Origin: Shinella curvata
Lineage (GTDB): Bacteria > Pseudomonadota > Alphaproteobacteria > Rhizobiales > Rhizobiaceae
Direction of reading: 5' to 3'
DNA length: 64,000 nt
Assembly: GCF_022899935.1 (NCBI RefSeq)
Contig: NZ_JALJCJ010000010.1
Coordinates: forward strand, 1 to 64,000
Shown in pieces: positions 35,353 to 43,694 of this stretch. The position numbers and the translations under genes were made by a program. The notes under the pieces were generated by a model, which did not search any database, was not told the DNA's origin, and worked only from the letters and a program-made list of their open reading frames with translations. How positions within the stretch are numbered: position 1 is the stretch's first letter; each line of letters starts with the position of its first letter.

Positions 35353-37044
35353 ATGTCCAACACCTCCGTCATCCGCAAGGTCTTTGAGGGGCCCGCGACC
35401 CGCCAACAAATGTTCTCGCTTTTCGATCGTCATGCCAAACGCCCGACGCGCGGCGAGGATGAAGCCGCTGCACTTTACGCCGGTGAGTGGTTCGAAATCT
35501 CGGAGGCCGAACACGACTACATGTTCGAAATCCTGCCACCGCTGTGGATCCGCGGGTCGATGTTTGCCATGCGGGAGTTCATGACAGGTTCGGTCACCTC
35601 CATCTTCTTCGCGCTTCAGATCGACGGGGTAGTTCGCCATTTCCACGGCTATTGCGACCTGTCCGACGGCTCGGCCGTGGAAGCGATGCGGTTGGCGATC
35701 GTCGAACGTGAGAGCCGACCGGTCCGCGCCATGACGCGCGATGAGCGCCTCGAGCACATCTGGAGCGCCACTGTCGACGCATATCGTGGTTACGCGGGCG
35801 ATCGCTGGCCGCCGGCGGTGCGAGGGCAGCGCACGATCATGCTTTGGAGTGGCGCCAACGGGACAATCCTGAAGCTCCTGGATGATCTGACCGATGATGA
35901 GGTCTCCGCCAAGCTGCCGGTGCAGTTCCGCCACCTCCGTCTCGGTGTCCCGCCGTCGGAAATTGCCTATATGCAGGACTTCAAGAAGACCGAGGCCAAG
36001 CAACGTCTGTTCGGCGATGTCCGCGCCGGCCGGGTCCGCTTTCTGATCGGCAGTTCCGAAACGATGGGGACTGGCGTCAACGCCCAGCTTCGCCTGAAGG
36101 CGCTCCACCATCTCGACGTCCCATGGCTGCCGTCCCAGATCGAGCAGCGCGAGGGCCGGATCGTCCGCCAGGGCAATCAGCACGATGTCGTCGATATCTT
36201 CGCCTATGCCACGCAGGGCTCGCTCGATGCCAGCATGTGGCAGAACAACGAGCGCAAGGCTCGCTTCATCGCCGCCGCCCTCTCCGGAAACACATCGATC
36301 CGCCGGCTCGAGGACCTCGGCGAAGGCCAGGCCAACCATTTTGCCATGGCCAAGGCGATCGCCTCGGGCGACGAACGCTTGATGAAAAAGGCGGGGCTCG
36401 AAGCCGACATCGCCCGGCTTGAGCGCCTCCGCGCCGCGCATGACGACGACCTCTATGCGGTGCGTCGACAGATCCGCGTCGCACAGCGCGATATCGAGCA
36501 CGCGAGCCGGCGCATCGGGGAGATCGGCCAGGATATCGACCGGCTGGTCCCGACCCATGGAGATGCTTTCACGATGACGGCGCTTGGCCAGGTTTATGCC
36601 GAGCGCAAGGAGGCGGGCCGCGCTATCATGAAGGAAATCCTGACACTCGTGCAGCTCCAACAGGAGGGAGAGGTCCATCTCGCGACGATCGGCGGTTTCG
36701 ATCTCGCCTTCGATGGCGAACGGATCGGCAAGGAGAGCTTCCACTACCAGATCCTATTGCAGCGAACCGGTGCAGACTACGAGATCGATCTGGCCGTCAC
36801 GGTTACGCCTCTCGGGGCGATCTCACGGCTAGAGCATTCTCTCGAAGGGTTCGAAGACGAGCAGCGTCGGTATCGCCAGCAACTCGAGAGTGCCGAACGG
36901 CGCCTTGTCTCCTATCGGTCCCGCGATGGCGGCGTCTTCGCCTTCGCCGACGAGCTTGACGAGAAGCGTCGGCAGTTGAGGGAGAATGAGGCGCTTCTTG
37001 CTGCGGATATCATCGCAGGAGCAAGCCAAGCGCCAGTTGCATAG
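35353..37044 (+). CDS. DUF1419 protein fused to the C-terminal part of a plasmid helicase/methylase megaprotein
   Basis: 563 aa. Residues 1 to about 190 form a DUF1419-type domain (WFEISEAEHDYMFEILPPLW, MREFMTGSVTSIFFAL). From about 195 the sequence becomes the last part of the roughly 1600-residue SF2 helicase/methyltransferase of rhizobial plasmids: GVPPSEIAYMQDFKKTEAK, FLIGSSETMGTGVN, and motif VI as QIEQREGRIVRQGN, then a coiled coil. The methyltransferase and the Walker A half of the helicase are missing, so ATPase activity is unlikely. The simplest explanation is a deletion that joined two neighbouring genes in frame near 35935. The ATG at 35353 follows AAGGAGCAGCCC, so the fusion can be expressed. 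Confidence 0.8.
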   Translation: MSNTSVIRKVFEGPATRQQMFSLFDRHAKRPTRGEDEAAALYAGEWFEISEAEHDYMFEILPPLWIRGSMFAMREFMTGSVTSIFFALQIDGVVRHFHGYCDLSDGSAVEAMRLAIVERESRPVRAMTRDERLEHIWSATVDAYRGYAGDRWPPAVRGQRTIMLWSGANGTILKLLDDLTDDEVSAKLPVQFRHLRLGVPPSEIAYMQDFKKTEAKQRLFGDVRAGRVRFLIGSSETMGTGVNAQLRLKALHHLDVPWLPSQIEQREGRIVRQGNQHDVVDIFAYATQGSLDASMWQNNERKARFIAAALSGNTSIRRLEDLGEGQANHFAMAKAIASGDERLMKKAGLEADIARLERLRAAHDDDLYAVRRQIRVAQRDIEHASRRIGEIGQDIDRLVPTHGDAFTMTALGQVYAERKEAGRAIMKEILTLVQLQQEGEVHLATIGGFDLAFDGERIGKESFHYQILLQRTGADYEIDLAVTVTPLGAISRLEHSLEGFEDEQRRYRQQLESAERRLVSYRSRDGGVFAFADELDEKRRQLRENEALLAADIIAGASQAPVA

Positions 37045-37265
37045 GTGCGCTGCACAAATTGTGGGTGCAGTCCGATCAAAAATTCATCATAATGCGCGCA
37101 GCTGATGCACATGGCGGCTTCCTCCCAGTTCCGCCGCAGCAGCTGTTCCCCTCTGGAGGTTCAAGATCTCCACACTTTATGGGCTGCGGCTTTTGCCGGC
37201 GGCCCTTTTTTCTGTCGGCGTCAAGACGGTTTCCTCCTCTCTGATATGGACCAATGCACTTGTCT

Positions 37266-38516
37266 TCAGTTGCTCCAGAGGCAGGACAGCGGGACCGCGG
37301 CCAGTTTTTCGCCAAATGGGAGGATCTTGTCGCCGTCGTAGAGCACCCAACCCGCCTTGAACGCACCTCCGGTCGCTGCCGACACCTTTCGCAGCCCTTT
37401 GAAGTCTTGGGCGGTGACCGTCGCCGCGGCCTTTACCTCTAACCCGATGATGTCACCACTTTCATCTTCCAGAATGATGTCGACCTCGTCCTGATCCTTG
37501 TCACGATAGTGGTGGATTGTCGGTCGTGCATCGCTCCATGTCGTAAGCCTAAGAATCTCGTTGGCAACGAAAGTCTCCAGCAGGGCGCCAAGGACCGATC
37601 GGTCTTTCGCAATGCGATCTTGCGATAACCCGGTCAGTGCCGCGAGAAGTCCGCTGTCCAGAAAAAACAGCTTCGGAGTTTTCACGAGGCGTTTCAGAGG
37701 GTTGCGGAACCATGGTTCGATCCTGCGGACTAGGAAGAGGTTCTCGAAAATGCCGATGTAACGACGCGCGGTCTTGTCATCGAGACCGATCTGCCCGGCC
37801 AGTTGCGCGAAATTCAAAAGTTTCCCCGAGTGATGTGCAAGGGCGCGAAGAAGTTGCGGCATCTGGTCGAGGCGCTCGACATCGGCAATCTCGCTGACGT
37901 CGCGCTCAACAATCGCACGAATGTACTCTCTCGCCCAGGCAGAGCGACGACGAGGGTCGGTGCGGGCGATCATCTCGGGATATCCGCCAGTCAGTGCGCG
38001 TTCTACCAGAGCAGGTCCGACAATGATGTTGCTAGGAGCCTTAAGCTCGCCGGAGAATGCCCTGTCGACAAAATTACTCTTCTCCCGCAGGATCTCTGCC
38101 TGTCCCAGGGGCAGCAGTGTCACAACCTCCATTCGGCCGGCAAGGCTTTCCGACACTGTTGGAAGTGCAAGGATATTGGCGGATCCTGTCAGGAGAAACC
38201 TGCCCGGTCGTCGGTCGTTGTCGACGGCGCCCTTGATAGCGCGAAGCAATTCGGGAGCTCGCTGAACTTCGTCAAGGATTGCGGTATCGATCTGCCGCAT
38301 GAAGCCGACGGGATCGGCTTTGGCCGATGCCAGTGTCGTGTCGTCATCCAGAGTGAAATATGGTCGTTCCTTAGGCAATAGAGAGCGGACCAATGTGGTC
38401 TTCCCGCACTGGCGCGGCCCGTTCACCAGAACGACCGGCGTATCAGTCATCGCGATCGCCACGCGCGCAGATGCGCCCCTCGGGAAAAGCGCGTTACCCT
38501 TGAGATCGCCGGTCAA
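37266..38516 (-). CDS. AAA+ ATPase with DUF4143 and nuclease-like C-terminus
   Basis: 416 aa. The N-terminal AAA_14 ATPase has Walker A GPRQCGKTTL (residues 33-42) and Walker B TAILDEVQRAPE. The sensor region is RFLLTGSANIL. The DUF4143 domain follows, with LFFLDSGLLAALTG and a PD-(D/E)XK-like motif DEVDIILEDESGDIIGLEVK. The start is the TTG at 38516, supported by AGGAG eight bases upstream. Members of this family are widespread and of uncertain role; some are suspected in defence or mobile-element maintenance. It is opposite in strand to all neighbours in the leading-region block and looks like an independent insertion. Confidence 0.85.
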   Translation of the reverse strand: MTGDLKGNALFPRGASARVAIAMTDTPVVLVNGPRQCGKTTLVRSLLPKERPYFTLDDDTTLASAKADPVGFMRQIDTAILDEVQRAPELLRAIKGAVDNDRRPGRFLLTGSANILALPTVSESLAGRMEVVTLLPLGQAEILREKSNFVDRAFSGELKAPSNIIVGPALVERALTGGYPEMIARTDPRRRSAWAREYIRAIVERDVSEIADVERLDQMPQLLRALAHHSGKLLNFAQLAGQIGLDDKTARRYIGIFENLFLVRRIEPWFRNPLKRLVKTPKLFFLDSGLLAALTGLSQDRIAKDRSVLGALLETFVANEILRLTTWSDARPTIHHYRDKDQDEVDIILEDESGDIIGLEVKAAATVTAQDFKGLRKVSAATGGAFKAGWVLYDGDKILPFGEKLAAVPLSCLWSN

Positions 38517-38896
38517 ACGTCAAACTCCTGAAAGCATCTCTAGTCATATGTCCCATCCGGAAACTACCGTCGTCCAATTCGGAGTTCAAGCTCGTCCAAT
38601 CCGGAGTGGATCGCCGTCTATATCGGAGGACCAGAAAAGGAGAAAGGGAAGAAATTTGAAAGGCACCCGATCGCAGGTCGGCCAGCCTGGCGCTGTTGAC
38701 ACTCAACCGCCACCTCCTCATCCCGGTCCCTCGCCCTTCGCGGGGCTGTAAACCCCGCTCGTTCTTCGGAACAGGGCTGCTCGGTCGCAGTTGCGCCGGC
38801 CTGTCCGCCCCGCGGTCCGGAAAGTGTCTTCCAAAGGAATGAAGACAGAAAGGAGCGGCAGCCGTGCCGTTCCGCAACCGGACAGGAGCAACTTCC
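38517..38896. other. 380-base leader with hairpin
   Basis: Intergenic between the AAA ATPase and the ParB-like gene. A stem gcgggg (38740-38745) / ccccgc (38753-38758) with a 7-base loop sits about 140 bases before the ParB-like start. No coding frame is convincing. It probably holds the divergent promoters. Confidence 0.45.
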
Positions 38897-39499
38897 ATGC
38901 AAATCATCAAGATCGATCCGCGTGCACTGAACGAAAACGCCGACGATGCCCGCCAGTCGAAATCGCCCGCCCAGGCTGACGCCTTGCTTCTCGCCACGGT
39001 AAAGGCCGTCGGGATCATCCAGCCGCCGGTGGTCTCACCGCAGGTGGACGGTGGAAACGGTTATATCATCCAGGCCGGTCATCGCCGCGTGCAGGCCGCG
39101 ATCGCCGCGGGTCTCGAAGAAATCGAGGTCCTCGTCAAGGAGGCGGCGGACGACAACGGCGCCATGCGCTCGATGGTGGAAAACATTGCCCGCGAACCAC
39201 TGAACCCGGTGGATCAGTGGCGCGGTATCGAGCGCCTTGTTGCCCTCGGCTGGACCGAGGAGGCGATTGCCGTCGCCCTCGCGCTTCCCGTCCGCCAGAT
39301 CCGCAAGCTCCGTCTTCTCGCCAACGTCCTGCCGGCCATGCTCGACCAGATGGCCAGGGGGGACATGCCGAACGAACAACAGCTTCGCACGATCGCAGCC
39401 GCATCGCTCGAGGACCAGAAGGAAGTCTGGAATCCGTCCGCCCAGCCGCACGTGTCGTCCAGCTCCGCAAAGGCGCCACCGTCGAGATGGTCCGGCTGA
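38897..39499 (+). CDS. ParB-like nuclease-domain protein, truncated
   Basis: 200 aa; the normal plasmid protein is much longer. The ParB/Srx N-terminal domain is clear: LLLATVKAVGIIQPPVV, then IIQAGHRRVQAAIAAGL and MVENIAREPLNPVDQWRGIE. A helix-turn-helix region follows (LGWTEEAIAVALALPVRQIR). After ASLEDQKEVW the sequence turns into NPSAQPHVSSSSAKAPPSRW, which is an out-of-frame reading of the neighbouring gene, so the C-terminal part has been deleted. The ATG at 38897 follows ACAGGAGCAACTTCC. Similar proteins lie in the leading region of rhizobial plasmids and are not the partition ParB/RepB. Probably non-functional or partly functional. Confidence 0.75.
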   Translation: MQIIKIDPRALNENADDARQSKSPAQADALLLATVKAVGIIQPPVVSPQVDGGNGYIIQAGHRRVQAAIAAGLEEIEVLVKEAADDNGAMRSMVENIAREPLNPVDQWRGIERLVALGWTEEAIAVALALPVRQIRKLRLLANVLPAMLDQMARGDMPNEQQLRTIAAASLEDQKEVWNPSAQPHVSSSSAKAPPSRWSG

Positions 39500-40002
39500 C
39501 ATGCCCGGACAGCGCCCAGGCGCTGAAGATCGCCGAGAGCTTTGGCACAGCCCTCATCGACAGCGACGGGATCCGCGATCTCCATGAGCGCTTGATTTCC
39601 GAGACGGCAGATGCTCTTAGCGAAGGCCTTGGCGAACGCGCCATGCAGATCCACCTGCAGCGGATCGTAGGCGCCTATGTCGGATCCGCCCATGGTGCCG
39701 GCCAGTTCTACAGCAATGCCGTGACCCAGGCGCGCGACGCCACGGCCAAGGCTGCGAACGACGCCCGCGACGAGGATCTTGACGGTCCGGTCGGCTATGA
39801 CAGCGCCGCCCACCGCAAGCGGGAGTTCGCCGCTGACATGGGTATCCAGGCACACGCCCTGCGCATGGCTGCCGAAGGTGCCGTCGCAGCCTACAAGCAT
39901 ATCGTCGGTGAGGCCTGGAAGCCGTTCGATCGACCGGTCGAAAATCCTGGGCATTCCGTCGACCGCAAAGCCGCAGCAGCCCAGATGTCAGCCTTCGACT
40001 GA
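39487..40002 (+). CDS. conserved plasmid hypothetical protein, 5'-truncated, 171 aa
   Basis: Starts MVRLTCPDSAQALKIAESFG and continues through AMQIHLQRIVGAYVGSAHGA to a C-terminal AYKHIVGEAWKPFDRPVENP. Coding character in this frame begins upstream (about 39445, RVVQLRKGATVE), but no start with a ribosome site exists there. The likely history is a deletion joining the front of the ParB-like gene to the inside of this one. A strong terminator follows at 40041-40068. The function of the family is unknown to me. Confidence 0.6.
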   Translation: MVRLTCPDSAQALKIAESFGTALIDSDGIRDLHERLISETADALSEGLGERAMQIHLQRIVGAYVGSAHGAGQFYSNAVTQARDATAKAANDARDEDLDGPVGYDSAAHRKREFAADMGIQAHALRMAAEGAVAAYKHIVGEAWKPFDRPVENPGHSVDRKAAAAQMSAFD

Positions 40003-40040
40003 CGCCATCACGAGGGGGGTCGCCCCGCCGCAACCGTTCA

Positions 40041-40068
40041 GGCCGCACCTTCGGGGGCGGCCTTTTTT
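40041..40068 (+). terminator. rho-independent terminator
   Basis: Stem ggccgc (40041-40046) / gcggcc (40057-40062), followed by six T. It ends the rightward ParB-like / hypothetical unit. Confidence 0.88.
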
Positions 40069-40291
40069 CATGCCGGCTTTCGCGGAAGAAAGATGGAGAA
40101 GAGTTTCTGCCCGCGCCCGGGCGGCCCGTCTCTGGCGTCGGACCTGCAGGAGCCGCCCACAGCCCGCAACGGCTTCGCCGTCCTCCACGTCGTTTCGGCC
40201 GTTCCGGTGCAGGCCGCGGGCTCATAGCTCCTGCTTCTGGCCTCCGCGACGGCGCCGCTGATGGAGCGGCTCGCAATTGTGGAGATGAAAA

Positions 40292-41218
40292 ATGAGGACG
40301 ACGAACGAAAACCAGCGGACAGACATCTATTCCCGGATCACCGATCGGATCATAGAGGATCTCGCCAGCGGGGTGCGCCCATGGATGAAGCCCTGGAATG
40401 CCGGCAATACGGACGGACGGATCACTCGCCCGCTCCGTCACAATGGACAGCCCTACAGTGGCATGAACGTGCTTCTGCTCTGGTCGGAGCAGATGTCGCG
40501 CGACTTCGCGTCGTCGATGTGGATGACGTTCAAGCAGGCGCTCGAGCTTGGGGCGGCCGTTCGGAAGGGCGAGACCGGGTCGACGGTCGTGTTTGCATCC
40601 CGGATTACGAAGTCGCAGGCCGGCGAAAAAGGTGGCGAGGTCGATCGCGAAATCCCGTTCCTCAAGACCTATTCCGTGTTCAACGTGGAACAGATCGATG
40701 GGCTTCCTGAGCACTACTATCGCCGACCGGAGCCGGTGGAGGATCCTATCGCACGTATCGAGAACGCAGAACGGTTCTTCCGTAACACAGGTGCGATCAT
40801 CCGTCATGGCGGCAGCCAAGCTTACTACTCGCCGGTCATGGACTACATCCAGATGCCGCCCTTCGAAACGTTCAAGGACGCCGCAAGCTACTATGCCACG
40901 CTCAGCCATGAGGCGACCCATTGGACGGCGCCCGAGAGCCGCGTCGGCCGAGATCTCTCGCGCTATGCCAAAGACAGGAGCGAGCGTGCGCGCGAAGAGC
41001 TGATCGCTGAACTCGGCAGTTGCTTCCTATGCGCCGACCTCGGGATCGTTCCTGAGCTCGAGCCACGGCCTGACCACGCCTCATACCTTCAGTCATGGCT
41101 GAAAGTATTGGCTGGCGACAAGCGAGCGATCTTTCAGGCCGCTGCCCATGCTCAACGCGCAGCCGCATTCCTTCATGACCTACAGCCGGATAGGGAGGAT
41201 GCTCGCCATGCGGCCTGA
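40292..41218 (+). CDS. ardC: ArdC-family antirestriction protein
   Basis: 308 aa. The N-terminal ArdC ssDNA-binding domain (DUF1738) shows RITDRIIEDLASGVRPWMKP and NVLLLWSEQM. The C-terminal metallopeptidase domain carries HEATH (His206) and the downstream EELIAELGSCFL helix with a third metal-ligand Glu. ArdC-type proteins of plasmids such as pSa and R388 protect entering DNA from host enzymes during conjugation. The ATG at 40292 is preceded by a weak GGAG (about 40281). It lies in the leading region about 6 kb from oriT, consistent with early expression in the recipient. It appears intact. Confidence 0.9.
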   Translation: MRTTNENQRTDIYSRITDRIIEDLASGVRPWMKPWNAGNTDGRITRPLRHNGQPYSGMNVLLLWSEQMSRDFASSMWMTFKQALELGAAVRKGETGSTVVFASRITKSQAGEKGGEVDREIPFLKTYSVFNVEQIDGLPEHYYRRPEPVEDPIARIENAERFFRNTGAIIRHGGSQAYYSPVMDYIQMPPFETFKDAASYYATLSHEATHWTAPESRVGRDLSRYAKDRSERAREELIAELGSCFLCADLGIVPELEPRPDHASYLQSWLKVLAGDKRAIFQAAAHAQRAAAFLHDLQPDREDARHAA

Positions 41219-41232
41219 GTGCCTTGGGTGAG

Positions 41233-41406
41233 TTAGAGCCGGTCGCCGCGCTCAGCAGTGGCTGGCTCAGTCACCATTGCGGCAACGGCATGATCTTCGG
41301 AAACGCTCAAATCGAACGTCCCCCAGATCGACGGTTTCTGGGTGGCTGGTTTCAGCTTTCGGGATTGCTTGATTTCGACGATAAACGGCTTTGTCTGCTG
41401 ACGCAT
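41233..41406 (-). CDS. conserved small plasmid protein, 57 aa
   Basis: The ATG at 41406 follows TGGAGGAAC, an excellent ribosome site; the open frame further upstream lacks one. The protein starts MRQQTKPFIVEIKQSRKLKP and is basic at the N-terminus and acidic at the C-terminus. I recall close relatives in other rhizobial plasmids, but no function. It is convergent with ardC. Confidence 0.65.
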   Translation of the reverse strand: MRQQTKPFIVEIKQSRKLKPATQKPSIWGTFDLSVSEDHAVAAMVTEPATAERGDRL

Positions 41407-41893
41407 TGTTCCTCCAGGCGACGAATCGCAGCGCAACTCTATCGCGGCAGATTGGTCTCGCAAGCCGACTTGTTCGGAGATCACACTACGAGGGTGCATA
41501 TCTTCCCCGAGGCTATAGAAGGTGCTCGGGACCGGATGAGGCCATTTGGCCTGGGTTCCCCTGTGCGGATCGCCATTGTCGTTTCCTTTTGCCCAATCAC
41601 CGTGGCTCCATGTGCGGGCTCGATGGGGCAGGTCTGACCGGAGACCGGCTTCGCCTCGACCTCAATCCCGCAACGGCGCTGCGAAACTTTCATCCCCTGC
41701 CGGCTCCGCCGTCATTCCTCGCGCGACAAGAAAGTGTCTTCGCGCCGCCCTTCACGATGTTCCAGCCCTAAGGCCCACCCTTTGCGCTCGCGCAATGGGG
41801 ACCCCGGGGGGTGCGGTCAGGTCGTCCCCGGCCTTTGCGACTGCCATCGAGGCCGCAATGGAGCGGCCCGAAACAGCGAAAAGGAATACGACA
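41407..41893. promoter_or_regulatory. leader region before the DUF736 gene, with conserved repeat copy 1
   Basis: 487 bases without a good gene. At 41776-41840 lies a GC-rich block with the palindrome ttgcgc-tc-gcgcaa (41782-41795) followed by TGGGGACCCC and TCCCCGGCCT. A very similar block occurs at 42908-42975 before another small gene. This suggests a shared operator or leader element that controls both genes. Confidence 0.55.
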
Positions 41894-42205
41894 ATGGCTA
41901 CCATCGGCACCTTCACCTCCACCGAAAACGGCTTCACCGGCTCCATCCGCACCCTCGCACTCAACGTCAAGGCGCGCATCGCCCGCATCGAGAACCCCTC
42001 CGACAAGGGCCCGCAGTTCCGGATCTTCGCGGGAGCCGTTGAACTCGGCGCCGCCTGGCAGAAGCGCTCGGAACAGACCGACCGCGATTACCTCTCGGTC
42101 AAGCTCGACGATCCGAGCTTCCCTGCCCCGATCTACGCAACGCTCTCTGAGGTCGAAGGTGAAGATGGATACCAGCTGATCTGGTCCCGCCCGAACCGCG
42201 ACTGA
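41894..42205 (+). CDS. DUF736 family protein, 103 aa
   Basis: Starts [20 protein letters not shown] and has the typical DUF736 progression with [29 protein letters not shown] and [10 protein letters not shown] at the end. DUF736 genes are nearly universal in the leading region of alphaproteobacterial conjugative plasmids; their role is unknown. The ATG at 41894 follows AAAGGAATACGACA. The preceding leader holds a repeated palindrome (41776-41840), and a strong terminator follows. Confidence 0.93.
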   Translation: MATIGTFTSTENGFTGSIRTLALNVKARIARIENPSDKGPQFRIFAGAVELGAAWQKRSEQTDRDYLSVKLDDPSFPAPIYATLSEVEGEDGYQLIWSRPNRD

Positions 42206-42215
42206 GACGGCCCAG

Positions 42216-42240
42216 GCCCCGCCCGAATGGGCGGGGCTCT
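42216..42240 (+). terminator. rho-independent terminator
   Basis: A 9-bp stem gccccgccc / gggcggggc with a gaat loop lies 10 bases after the DUF736 stop, followed by TCTTCCCTCTC. Confidence 0.8.
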
Positions 42241-42503
42241 TCCCTCTCCCTGGACAAGCCGGAGACAGGCATCGAGCCCGTCTCCGGCTTTTCTGGTGCC
42301 ATACGAGAGGGGAGGTCTGCTCAGGAAGAGAGCGAGTGTGCCGTGTCGCGCGCGCAGCCTCAAGGACCTGGCGGTTCCCCCAAAATGCTGCGCATTTCGG
42401 CTCCCCCACCTGGCCGCTGCGCGGTCGCTGCCGCGCTCCTTGACCCCGCCCACGCGCCACGCCCGCGGTCGTCATCTTTCTCAAACATCAGGAGATGACG
42501 ACG

Positions 42504-42668
42504 ATGACCATCGAACAGCACATCGGAGAACTGCGCGCCGAGCTGCGGAATGCCTCTGACGTCAGCGAGCGCCGTGAGATCCAGTCCGAGCTGGATTGCG
42601 CTCAGGCGGAACTCGCAGTCATCATTGCCGAGCAGGACGGACGCCTGGAAGCGGAGCCGCCGTTCTGA
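42504..42668 (+). CDS. small coiled-coil protein, 54 aa
   Basis: Starts MTIEQHIGELRAELRNASDV and is rich in Glu, Arg and Leu throughout, predicting one long helix. GGAG at 42491-42494 fits the ATG at 42504 (9 bases) better than the ATG at 42495. It lies between the DUF736 gene and the gene at 43009, in the set of very small leading-region genes. Function unknown. Confidence 0.6.
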   Translation: MTIEQHIGELRAELRNASDVSERREIQSELDCAQAELAVIIAEQDGRLEAEPPF

Positions 42669-43008
42669 GCGGTACACCTGCAAAACATGTCTCATTTTTT
42701 TACACTCGCTGATGAGATTGACAGGCGCGATGTAATCGAGGCGTGGCAATTCTCCTTGCCGATAGTGGTCATCGACATCGGGAATGTTGCAGTCCGGTCG
42801 TCGGGCAGAAACCCGTCGCCGCCAGAATTTTCCCCGCTGCGGCGCGGCTCCTCGCGCAGCAAATTCAGTCGTCGACAGGTCCTCCGCTTTGCTGCGGCCA
42901 TTCGCGCCACCCATTGCGCGTGCGCAACGGGGACCCACGGTGCGGCCCTCCTTGTCCCGGCCTGCGGCCTATCCCCGCGATGTCAGTAATCGACAAGGAG
43001 AAATCATC
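42669..43008. promoter_or_regulatory. leader region before the 43009 gene, with conserved repeat copy 2
   Basis: 340 bases without a convincing gene. At 42908-42975 the block CACCCATTGCGCGTGCGCAA, then GGGGACCC and TGTCCCGGCCT, mirrors 41776-41840. The central palindrome ttgcgc-gt-gcgcaa (42914-42927) differs only in its two middle bases. It ends about 35 bases before the start at 43009. Confidence 0.55.
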
Positions 43009-43182
43009 ATGCAACGCCTCGCACAATTCCTCGCAGCCACCGGGCGTCAGCTTCGCAACCTCGGGAAAGTCGTCTGTCACCTGTTTCGCAAGGGCAAACT
43101 CGGGCTGAAGCTCGCAATCAAGATCCCGTTCCTCGTCGAGATCGAGGTCAGCGACGAGCTCGATGGCAAGCGGAGCGAGTAA
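43009..43182 (+). CDS. small basic protein, 57 aa
   Basis: The ATG at 43009 follows ACAAGGAGAAATCATC, a very good ribosome site. The protein starts MQRLAQFLAATGRQLRNLGK and has a basic amphipathic centre (KGKLGLKLAIKIPFLVEIE), then an acidic tail. There is no signal peptide. It shares its leader repeat with the DUF736 gene, so the two may be co-regulated. Family unknown. Confidence 0.65.
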   Translation: MQRLAQFLAATGRQLRNLGKVVCHLFRKGKLGLKLAIKIPFLVEIEVSDELDGKRSE

Positions 43183-43240
43183 CGCACGATCGGGTCACTT
43201 CGGTGGCCCGCTATCCGCCCGCTACAACATGTTCATTTGG

Positions 43241-43507
43241 CTAGGTGGCGCTCGTCCGGGCCTGATTGCAGGGGCGATATCCCTTGGCCCGCTTCTGGCG
43301 GGTAATCGAAAGAAAAAGCGCCACAGCGTCCTCTTCCCGATCGAAGTGATGGCTCATCCGTTGCCCGCGTCGTCCAATGCGTCCCCACAGCCGGGTAAGA
43401 CAGATTTCTCCGAACAAGGTAGGTGTAATGTCCATGGCGTAGTAGCGAGCCATGTTCCTGGAGGCATCCGTTCGTTCCACGTAGAGATGGTAGGGCTGTG
43501 TGGTCAT
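43241..43507 (-). CDS. WGR-domain protein, 88 aa
   Basis: A nearly complete WGR domain: YHLYVERTDASRNMARYYAM, LFGEICLTRLWGRIGRRGQ and FDREEDAVALFLSITRQK. WGR domains bind nucleic acids in PARPs and some bacterial proteins; stand-alone WGR proteins are common on alphaproteobacterial plasmids, function unknown. The ATG at 43507 gives the normal length; a longer TTG start at 43543 is possible. It is followed leftward by 43183-43240 and is convergent with the small gene at 43009. Confidence 0.85.
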   Translation of the reverse strand: MTTQPYHLYVERTDASRNMARYYAMDITPTLFGEICLTRLWGRIGRRGQRMSHHFDREEDAVALFLSITRQKRAKGYRPCNQARTSAT

Positions 43508-43694
43508 GACGACAGAATCGGAAATTATCCTACCGGCGTCCAACGAGTGTTATGAATCGTTCGGGTGCGATTGATTCATATCGGTGAAGTGTGTTCGGGC
43601 GACACGCCTACGGCGCACGGCTCAAGTCGCAAGCGACCGAAGCCCGCATACGGTCTCCGCCCATCCGGGTGACGATCCTGTCGCTTTCTATGGC

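Noticed and set aside
39035-39954. Leftward open frames opposite the ParB-like region
   Set aside because: They are shadows: the plus strand carries clear ParB-domain motifs and a proper start.
41481-41693. Leftward 70-codon frame before the DUF736 leader
   Set aside because: The upstream sequence gives no ribosome site; it is more likely leader DNA, although a family-like GIEVEAKP phrase was noticed.
42360-42938. 192-codon leftward frame opposite the small genes at 42.5 kb
   Set aside because: It is opposite a better-supported small gene and the conserved leader block, with Arg/Ala-rich shadow composition.
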